Below, one piece after another: positions 49,612-55,648 of a stretch of DNA of 64,000 nucleotides (positions are counted from its first letter, which is position 1; each line of letters starts with the position of its first letter). The DNA lies in the NCBI RefSeq assembly GCF_037201815.1, contig NZ_CP147407.1, forward strand, positions 3,666,723 to 3,730,722, in the 5' to 3' direction. The position numbers were made by a program, and so were the translations under genes. The notes under the pieces were generated by a model. That model was not told where the DNA came from. It searched no databases and worked only from the letters and a program-made list of their open reading frames with translations. Origin of the DNA: Metabacillus sp. FJAT-52054. Lineage in GTDB: Bacteria > Bacillota > Bacilli > Bacillales > Bacillaceae.

Positions 49612-50397
49612 ATGAGCCCTTACAAAGTCCTGTTCCTCGATATCGACGGAACCATCGTAAAACCGGACAACACCATTGATGAGTCAACAAAGATCGCCAT
49701 TGCCCAAGTTCAGGAAAAAGGGCTGACCGTTGTCCTTGCAACAGGAAGGCCACTTCATGAAATTTCGCCTATTGCTGAGGAGCTGAAGGTCACGTCTTAC
49801 ATCGGCTACAACGGAGCCTATGCCATCCATAACCGCCAGGATGTCTTTAAGTGGGCAATGAATCAAGAAGACGTTCAGTACTTTATCGACACTGCCCAAA
49901 GCAAAGGACATGAGCTTGTCCTCTATACTCATGATAAAAACCTCTTCACCTCACCTGACTCACCTAGAACAAAGCAATTCATGGAGAAATTGCACTTAAC
50001 GAAAAATGAAGCCTTAACAGAAGCATGCCCGGAAGGAATTTTAGGGATCACGGTCATCACAGACAGCCATCAGGGGTCCATTCACTATCAAACCGATCAC
50101 ATTCATCTGTCTCAGGTAAATGTCGAGGAGCTTTACCATTGCTTTGATGTGATAAGAGAGGATGTTAACAAGGGCGTCGGAGTGAAGCATTTTCTTGATC
50201 AGTTAAATGTGCCGGCCGCGTCCTCTATAGCTTTCGGCGACGGGATGAATGATAAGGAAATGCTGTCTGCTGTTGGAGAAGGCTTTGCGATGGGGAATGC
50301 TCATCCGGATTTGTTTTCGTATGCGAAGCATCGGACGACGAGTGTAAATGAAGCGGGGGTTTCCAACGGTCTTAAGAGTTTAGGATTGTTGGATTAA
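49612..50397 (+). CDS. Cof-type HAD-IIB family phosphatase
   Basis: A 261-aa HAD hydrolase that removes phosphate from small sugars or cofactors. Motif I is LFLDIDGTIV with nucleophile Asp, motif II VLATGRPL, motif III Lys in NKGVGVKHFL and motif IV FGDGMNDKEM. The IIB cap domain lies between about residues 83 and 190. GGAGG 9 nt upstream fixes ATG 49612; the frame is open for seven further codons. Members of this family in Bacillus (for example YkrA, YitU) act on varied substrates, so specificity is unknown. Confidence 0.92.
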   Translation: MSPYKVLFLDIDGTIVKPDNTIDESTKIAIAQVQEKGLTVVLATGRPLHEISPIAEELKVTSYIGYNGAYAIHNRQDVFKWAMNQEDVQYFIDTAQSKGHELVLYTHDKNLFTSPDSPRTKQFMEKLHLTKNEALTEACPEGILGITVITDSHQGSIHYQTDHIHLSQVNVEELYHCFDVIREDVNKGVGVKHFLDQLNVPAASSIAFGDGMNDKEMLSAVGEGFAMGNAHPDLFSYAKHRTTSVNEAGVSNGLKSLGLLD

Positions 50398-50434
50398 AAA
50401 ACCCATCCTGCCCACTGCTGCGGGAAGGATGGGG
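50395..50434 (-). terminator. Sortase gene terminator
   Basis: ACCCATCCT and AGGATGGGG pair across a 16-nt loop; read on the minus strand the stem is followed by TTTTTT. It also marks the end of the convergent HAD gene. Confidence 0.8.
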
Positions 50435-50435
50435 C

Positions 50436-51008
50436 TCAAGGAACCAGCCTGGCAAAAATCACAAGTCTGCTCGTCGGGTTTTCAACCGGGTCGCACGTTA
50501 TAAGGGTTAACGTTTGCCCCTCCCCCTGCTTTTCCAAAACGCTTGTATCAGATGGAGGAACAATTGTCTTTTTATAAACAGTAAACAAAAGATTTTTCTG
50601 TTCCGTTTCTACTGAGATCATATCGCCATCCTTCAGTTCATTAAGCCGGTTGAATTTTCTCCCAAATGTGCGGCTGCGATGCGCGGCAATAGCCGCATTT
50701 CCCTCCTCGCCAAGTGCGGCCGTGCCAGTAATGTGACCGGCGGCTGCCTTCAAATTCTCCTGCCCCGCTCCCTCTACAATGGGAAGCTCCAGATTTATTT
50801 TTTCAATTACGAGACTGCCTGCTATTTTTATAGTGGTAGAAGCCTTTACACTTTCATACTGATCCAAATCCGCCAGTTCCCTTTTTGCTTCCTTCCATTG
50901 GGATAGAAGATGCTCCTCCTGAACCTTTGAATGCCAGGAAACCCATTGCGGTGAAATGGCCGTTGCGAACCCGGATAGGATTAAAACAAGAGAGAGGATT
51001 CTTCTCAT
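50436..51008 (-). CDS. Class D sortase
   Basis: A 190-aa membrane-anchored transpeptidase. An N-terminal helix (RILSLVLILSGFATAISP) is followed by the sortase barrel: IEKINLELPIVEG, the catalytic His in AAIAAHRSRTFG, the catalytic Cys in LTLITCDPVENPTSRLVI and the Arg in TSRL. The length and the TLITC motif fit class D enzymes of Bacillus. Its start overlaps the end of an LPKTG-protein gene by 4 nt, so it almost certainly attaches that protein to the cell wall. Confidence 0.93.
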   Translation of the reverse strand: MRRILSLVLILSGFATAISPQWVSWHSKVQEEHLLSQWKEAKRELADLDQYESVKASTTIKIAGSLVIEKINLELPIVEGAGQENLKAAAGHITGTAALGEEGNAAIAAHRSRTFGRKFNRLNELKDGDMISVETEQKNLLFTVYKKTIVPPSDTSVLEKQGEGQTLTLITCDPVENPTSRLVIFARLVP

Positions 51009-51673
51009 CCGCCCAGTTTAGGAAGGGCATTCTTTTTATAGAAGAACAAACCAAATCCCAGTGTCATCAATAAGATTCCTGTAAAGACAATCATTACAGG
51101 GCTCTCTTCACCCGTTTTAGGAAGACCAGATTGAGCATTGCCGTTCGATGCTGTATTTACTCCGCCTACTTGGTCTTGGTCCGATGCAGGCGGCACCAGA
51201 TCTGCTGCTTGGAAGGAAAATACCGCCTCAGTCCGCAGTTTTTGATATTCATTTCCTGCACTTATTGGAAATTGAACCGTAATAACGAACGTTTCTTCCT
51301 GCCCTTTTTCCAGCAATCTTGGGTTAACCAACTTGAAGCTTTTTAATGGACCGCTGTACAGGGTTTCTCCCTGGCTGCTGATCTTTACATCTAAAACATT
51401 ATAAAATTTATCTGATCCTGAATTTTTTTTGACCGACATGTGATATTGGAAGGCTTGCTTTCCTTCATTCTTTACAACGATTTTCCGGGTGGACCAATCT
51501 CCAGGTTTTAAATTACTCAATGAGAATAAATAAGGATTTGGGTTAACAGAAAGGCTGATTTCTGAAGGCTCTGAAGCTGCACTGGCTTTCTTTACAGGAA
51601 CCATAGGAGCCATACTAAAAAGGAAAATGATGATTGCAGCAAACCACTTAATAAAAACCGAAAATAACTTCAT
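51005..51673 (-). CDS. LPXTG-anchored TasA-like surface protein
   Basis: A 222-aa wall-anchored protein. Signal peptide (FAAIIIFLFSMAPMVPVKKASA), then a beta domain with LSVNPNPYLFSLSNLKPGDW followed by VVKNEGKQAFQYHMSV, the same GDW...NEG motif as TasA/CalY. A linker (DQVGGVNTASNGNAQ) leads to the sorting signal SGLPKTGEESP, a hydrophobic helix and KK at the end. The cognate class D sortase is the next gene. A GTTCTTT SinR half-site lies 33 nt upstream of the ATG. It may link matrix fibres to peptidoglycan; that is inference. Confidence 0.9.
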   Translation of the reverse strand: MKLFSVFIKWFAAIIIFLFSMAPMVPVKKASAASEPSEISLSVNPNPYLFSLSNLKPGDWSTRKIVVKNEGKQAFQYHMSVKKNSGSDKFYNVLDVKISSQGETLYSGPLKSFKLVNPRLLEKGQEETFVITVQFPISAGNEYQKLRTEAVFSFQAADLVPPASDQDQVGGVNTASNGNAQSGLPKTGEESPVMIVFTGILLMTLGFGLFFYKKNALPKLGG

Positions 51674-51705
51674 TGGAATCCTCCCTTATCCCTTCGTTTT
51701 CTCAA

Positions 51706-51712
51706 TAAAGAA
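51706..51712 (-). promoter_or_regulatory. SinR-box-like GTTCTTT upstream of the LPXTG gene
   Basis: On the minus strand GTTCTTT lies about 33-39 nt before the start codon, in the expected promoter region. A single half-site may be chance, but the TasA-like product makes SinR control plausible. Confidence 0.4.
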
Positions 51713-52023
51713 CATTAAAGTTATTATAATCCCGTTTTTGTTTTTTATAAAGTACTATCCTTCAACAAATTTCTAGTTTTTCTTTCCGATTGAAACCGCT
51801 CTGCTGCAGAAAAACACGATAAATTTTATGGATATCAGGTGAATTAGTACTGATGTATATAAAAATATTCCTAGAGTTATATTTTCATCTAAAAACGACA
51901 GATTTCTTCAGGTAACTGCTTATTCACGAGGAAAAATATAAGATTTTTAAAAAATCAATATTTTCTAATAAATGATAGGATAAAACCTGTAAGAAGCATC
52001 TTATGGCAAAGGAGGTACTACAT
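51713..52023. other. Divergent regulatory gap with a 15-bp palindrome
   Basis: About 310 bp of AT-rich DNA between the divergent LPXTG/sortase operon and the peptide-modification cluster. The palindrome GATTTTTAAAAAATC (51942-51956) lies about 70 nt before the 22-residue peptide gene and is a candidate operator. The strong RBS AAAGGAGG (52010 region) closes the gap. I do not see a confident -35/-10 pair. Confidence 0.4.
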
Positions 52024-52092
52024 ATGAAAATCGTTGTTCGTAAATCCGAGAAATTGGCTCCTACTCAGTACAGACCGCCTCATACTTCTTAA
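52024..52092 (+). CDS. 22-residue peptide, putative RiPP precursor
   Basis: A tiny gene: ATG at 52024, 8 nt after the best RBS of the region (AAAGGAGGTACTACAT), TAA at 52090-52092. The product begins MKIVVRKSEK and ends LAPTQYRPPHTS; it is cationic (five K/R, one H, one E), has no signal peptide, and is Pro/Thr/Tyr-rich at its C-terminus. The next gene is an E1/ThiF-like adenylating enzyme, and the one after a membrane protease, both with PqqD-like peptide-binding domains. Very short substrates are known for the E1-like enzyme MccB (microcin C7). The peptide is therefore likely the modified substrate; modification site and product are unknown. Confidence 0.6.
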   Translation: MKIVVRKSEKLAPTQYRPPHTS

Positions 52093-52103
52093 TCGAATAA
52101 AAA

Positions 52104-52149
52104 AGTGAATAAAGAAGATAGACCATTCTATTCACTAGATATGGTCTAT
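52104..52149 (+). promoter_or_regulatory. Two interleaved hairpins between peptide gene and E1 enzyme gene
   Basis: AGTGAATA (52104-52111) is fully complementary to TATTCACT (52129-52136), and ATAGACCAT (52118-52126) to ATGGTCTAT (52141-52149). The arms alternate, so the two stems are either mutually exclusive or form an H-type pseudoknot. No strict T run follows (TCTTACTTC), so it is not a simple terminator. It could set the ratio of peptide to enzyme mRNA or protect the peptide mRNA 3' end. Confidence 0.65.
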
Positions 52150-52211
52150 TCTTACTTCAAATAAAATCACCCGCGGCCTTTGCCGCTTAGACATAGAGGG
52201 AGGCAACGAAG

Positions 52212-53342
52212 ATGAACCCTGCCATAAAGAAGACACTGCTGCCGATTATTCAAAAGGAAGGCTGTATTGAAATCACTCTCAATTATGTAGCGACAGACAT
52301 TGAGGATCCGGATGGAGGAATCTATCAATTATGCAGGCTGCTGGATGGAGACCATTCAATCGACGAAATTTCGTCGAAACTCTCCCTTTCAAAGGAAGAG
52401 GTAGCAGATGCGATTGAGTCCCTGAACAGCCTTGGATTTGTTGAATATGAGTACCAGCCTCCCCATTATACAAAGACGGAACTTGAGCGCTACCGGTCAA
52501 ATTTGAACTATTTTTCCGGATTCTCAAGCCTGGATGTGAGCAAGTATGAAATACAGAATCGTTTACGGGACAAGAAGGCTGTGGTTCTCGGGTTAGGCGG
52601 AGGGAGCCTTGCTGCTTCTTTTCTTGCAGGTATGGGCATTGGCGAAATCGTCGGAGTGGACTTTGACATTGTGGAGCGCTCCAACTTGAATCGGCAGTGT
52701 CTATATAATGAAGAAGATATTGGACGGTTAAAGACGGACGCGGCCCGGGAAAAAGTACTGAAGATCAATCCTGAAATCAGCATGACTGTCCATGATCTGG
52801 AGATAAGCTCTTACATGGACCTGCTTCCTATTCTTGAAGGGGCGGATGTCGTCATTAATATGATTGACCAGCCGGCTATCAGTTCCTTGCGATGGGTCAG
52901 TGCCGCTTGTATAAAGCTGAATATTCCTTATTATAGCGGGGGAGTCAACCACCAAATCGTCCAGCTTGACCGGGTCATTCCTGCTAATGGGGATCCTTGC
53001 TATGATTGTATGCTGATTCATACCATGTCGCTGCACCGGGATTCCGTTTACCGTCTGAAGGAAAGCTACGGAAAGATTTTTTCGAACGTCAACACCGGGT
53101 TTGGCCCGAACGTATCATTATTAACCGGACTTATGATGACAGATGCAGCTAAGCTTCTTACCGGCATCTCTCCTGTATCCAAACCGATGCTGACAATGGA
53201 TCTCTCAGATTTAACACTTGAACAGAGTGAGTTCGGAACAGGAAGGCTTGCCTGCTGTCCGACGTGCTCAGGCTCATTTGAACAGCTGGCTTCATTTGAG
53301 GAGCTTCAAAAGCTGGCAGAACGGGAATTGACAGAAGCATGA
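52212..53342 (+). CDS. ThiF/MoeB/E1-like adenylating enzyme with N-terminal PqqD-like domain
   Basis: A 376-aa cytosolic enzyme. Residues about 15-82 (IEITLNYVATDIEDPDGGIY ... LLDGDHSIDEISSKL ... SLGFVEYEY) look like a PqqD/RRE winged-helix peptide-binding domain. From about 115 on is an E1 core: VLGLGGGSLAASFLAGMGIG nucleotide loop, GVDFDIVERSNLNRQ with the catalytic Arg/Asn pair, DVVINMIDQPA, and a zinc tetrad DPCYDC (about 262, 265) and CCPTC (about 349, 352). Such enzymes adenylate a peptide C-terminus (MccB, PaaA, ThiF, MoeB). RBS GGGAGGCAACGAAG. It is coupled to the downstream protease gene (ATGA overlap). Reaction inferred from family; substrate presumed to be the 22-residue peptide. 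Confidence 0.88.
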   Translation: MNPAIKKTLLPIIQKEGCIEITLNYVATDIEDPDGGIYQLCRLLDGDHSIDEISSKLSLSKEEVADAIESLNSLGFVEYEYQPPHYTKTELERYRSNLNYFSGFSSLDVSKYEIQNRLRDKKAVVLGLGGGSLAASFLAGMGIGEIVGVDFDIVERSNLNRQCLYNEEDIGRLKTDAAREKVLKINPEISMTVHDLEISSYMDLLPILEGADVVINMIDQPAISSLRWVSAACIKLNIPYYSGGVNHQIVQLDRVIPANGDPCYDCMLIHTMSLHRDSVYRLKESYGKIFSNVNTGFGPNVSLLTGLMMTDAAKLLTGISPVSKPMLTMDLSDLTLEQSEFGTGRLACCPTCSGSFEQLASFEELQKLAERELTEA

Positions 53343-54550
53343 GCAGAGCGCTTACCCTTCAATCCATTGTCGACTGCTCCCACCTTTCCATCCAGCCGGA
53401 AGGAGATGAATTTTCCATTGGGGATTCATCTATTGGGGAATTCCTGCGGGTTCCTGAAGTCGCCGTTGATGTTGTGAGGCTTCTGGACGGAAAGAATACC
53501 TTGCTGCAGGTGAAAGAGAAAATTGACCGTAAATACGGAGAAGATGTGGACGTCCTTGATTTTGTCGAGATGTTGAAAGATTGCGATTTGATTTATAAAA
53601 TCGATTCAGAGGTGCTGAACGATTCTTTTCGTAAAGAAGTTAATCCTGTCCTATTCAGATTAGGCAGCCTGTTCTTCAGCAAGACAGCCAACCTTTTGTA
53701 TGCGGTTTCTTTTGCAGCCCTTATTCTTTTACTCATTCTCTATCCATCTCTCATCCCTACATTCCGGGATATGTTTGTATTTGAGCCAGTCGGATTGAGC
53801 GGATTGATTTTCCTTGTAGTAGGCTGGGGCCTTACGCTGATTCACGAATTCGCCCATCTGCTTGCCGCCTCCAAAGAAAAAGTCCATTCGAAGATAAGGC
53901 TCAATTTAAGAATGATTTTCCTCGTTGCTGAAACCGATATGACAGGGCTTTGGGGAAAGCCTAAGAAAAACCGCTATGTTCCATTTTTAGCCGGCATGGC
54001 CTGGAATACCGTCATTGCCCTCGGATGCTTTGCGGTTCAGCTGCTCTCTTCTTCAGAACTGGTGATTTCTTTCGCAAGAATGATTGCACTGACAACCTTA
54101 TATGGATTTGTATGGCAATTCATTATTTTCCTCCGAACAGACATTTATTATGTCATTTCGAATTGGAAAAATACATCTGCTATGCATGAACACAGTCTCA
54201 TGTTTTTACGGAAAACTGTTCTCCGGAAAGAACCGGCAGAATGGGCATCCCTTCCGCTTCATGAAAAGAACAACGCAAAATGGTTTGGTGTCCTTTATAT
54301 CATCGGAGGCTTTGTATCTGTGACCTTAACCCTTTATCTTCAAGTTCCTGCCCTTTGGTATACCCTTTCTTATGCAATCCGCTCGCTAAGCACCTACACC
54401 TACAGCTCCTACTATTTCTGGGACAGCCTGATGGTCATAAGCGTTGGTGCCATCGAGCTGGTCATCTGGCTGATTGGATTAAAAAATGCACGAAAAGAAC
54501 GGATTGCGCAGCGAAACAATCCCGCCAATCGGGAGCAGGAAGCTATATGA
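53339..54550 (+). CDS. M50 (site-2-protease-like) membrane protein with N-terminal PqqD-like domain
   Basis: A 403-aa polytopic protein. Residues about 5-100 form a second PqqD/RRE-like domain (RVPEVAVDVVRLLDGKNTLL ... IDRKYGEDVDVLDFVEMLKD). Then come six or more membrane helices with the zinc motif LIHEFAHLLAA (HExxH, residues 169-173) in one helix and a later FLRTDIYYVISN that likely gives the third ligand. This layout is that of YydH-type and other RiPP-associated M50 proteins, which cleave or export modified peptides. No ABC transporter is nearby, so it may also handle export. It overlaps the E1 gene by 4 nt and ends at a terminator. Confidence 0.88.
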   Translation: MSRALTLQSIVDCSHLSIQPEGDEFSIGDSSIGEFLRVPEVAVDVVRLLDGKNTLLQVKEKIDRKYGEDVDVLDFVEMLKDCDLIYKIDSEVLNDSFRKEVNPVLFRLGSLFFSKTANLLYAVSFAALILLLILYPSLIPTFRDMFVFEPVGLSGLIFLVVGWGLTLIHEFAHLLAASKEKVHSKIRLNLRMIFLVAETDMTGLWGKPKKNRYVPFLAGMAWNTVIALGCFAVQLLSSSELVISFARMIALTTLYGFVWQFIIFLRTDIYYVISNWKNTSAMHEHSLMFLRKTVLRKEPAEWASLPLHEKNNAKWFGVLYIIGGFVSVTLTLYLQVPALWYTLSYAIRSLSTYTYSSYYFWDSLMVISVGAIELVIWLIGLKNARKERIAQRNNPANREQEAI

Positions 54551-54567
54551 ATACTGTTTTTCAGCCG

Positions 54568-54601
54568 AAATAAAGCAAGAGATTCTTGCTTTATTTTTTT
54601 A
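54568..54601 (+). terminator. Terminator of the peptide-modification operon
   Basis: AAATAAAGCAAGA and TCTTGCTTTATTT form a 13-bp stem with a 3-nt loop and an eight-T tail. Confidence 0.92.
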
Positions 54602-54679
54602 CAACCCATTCTGAACATACCCTTCCCTGTCCTTTGCAGCTAAGAGTCCCTGTTATGTTTAAGAAAGAAAGGAAAACAA

Positions 54680-55576
54680 ATGGACTTTTCAAAAATCGGT
54701 AAAGAAATCTATTTCCTGAGAAAGGCCATCGGCATGTCTCAAAAAGAGCTTGCAGCAGGCATTTGTTCTCAAGCTCAAGTCAGCAAAATCGAAAAAGGCG
54801 ATGTGTATCCGTATGCTCCTACCCTCTACCTCATTGCCCAAAGGCTTGGAGTGGACGTCAGTTATTTCTTCAATATAGCCACTACTTCAAATTATCATTA
54901 TGTTCTAGAAGTAGAGTCACAGTTAACTGCATTAAGACGTGAAGAGAAATACAAAGAGATTCAAAAGCTCGTACAGACTGAGAAAAAAAATCCTCTTTAC
55001 AAAACCACCCCTTCCTATCAGCAGCTGCTTATTTGGCACGATGCCATCGGGCTGTTTAATATCGCCCAAAAGCAGAAAGAGGCGATCGCTATGCTTGATC
55101 AAGCCATCTCCCTCACAAGCTTCACATCCAAAACCATGACCGAACGCGAAATGGAAATCCTCAACACGAAATGCGTCTTTCTGCTTGAATTGGAGGATTA
55201 CAAACAGCTGGCACAGCAGCACCAAACCATTATTCAGCACCTCGAACGCGTGCCAAATCTGACAGATAAAACACTTAAAACAAGAATCTACTTCAACTGC
55301 GCCAAAGCAAAATTCAAGCTCGAAAACCACCATGACTCGATTCAGCTCTGCCATAAAGCCATTCAATGGTGTTTGAGTGCCTACTCTCTTTATCTTCTGC
55401 CGGAACTTCACTATTTAATGGGCCAAAACTACAACTGTTTAAACGACTCTTATCAGGCAGCCAGCTATTTTAAAAAAGCCCGGGATTATTTTGAGCTGCT
55501 GGGAAAGGGCGGATGCAGGATCATCCCTGAAAAAGACTTAGAGAACTCCGGCAGAAAGGAACAGCCTGGACGGTAG
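54680..55576 (+). CDS. HTH-TPR (PlcR/RNPP-type) transcriptional regulator
   Basis: A 298-aa cytosolic regulator. Residues about 6-62 are an XRE HTH (GKEIYFLRKAIGMSQKELAA, QAQVSKIEKGDVYPYAPTLY). The rest is a set of helical TPR repeats (AIAMLDQAISLT, NTKCVFLLELEDYKQLAQQH, FNCAKAKFKLENHHDSIQLC, YLMGQNYNCLNDSYQAASYFKKA), the peptide-pheromone pocket of PlcR, Rgg-like and NprR regulators. It follows the peptide-modification operon by 130 nt on the same strand and probably controls it. No secreted pheromone gene is visible beside it, so the signal may come from elsewhere or be the modified peptide itself. Confidence 0.88.
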   Translation: MDFSKIGKEIYFLRKAIGMSQKELAAGICSQAQVSKIEKGDVYPYAPTLYLIAQRLGVDVSYFFNIATTSNYHYVLEVESQLTALRREEKYKEIQKLVQTEKKNPLYKTTPSYQQLLIWHDAIGLFNIAQKQKEAIAMLDQAISLTSFTSKTMTEREMEILNTKCVFLLELEDYKQLAQQHQTIIQHLERVPNLTDKTLKTRIYFNCAKAKFKLENHHDSIQLCHKAIQWCLSAYSLYLLPELHYLMGQNYNCLNDSYQAASYFKKARDYFELLGKGGCRIIPEKDLENSGRKEQPGR

Positions 55577-55596
55577 ACGATCAAGTTCTACTAAAC

Positions 55597-55636
55597 TCAA
55601 AAAACCCGTTGGCCGAAAATGGCCAGCGGGTTTTCT
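55597..55636. terminator. Bidirectional terminator
   Basis: AAAACCCG-TT-GGCC pairs with GGCC-AG-CGGGTTTT; A and T runs on the two sides allow it to serve both the regulator gene and the convergent c-di-GMP gene. Confidence 0.85.
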
Positions 55637-55648
55637 TCTCTCAAACTT

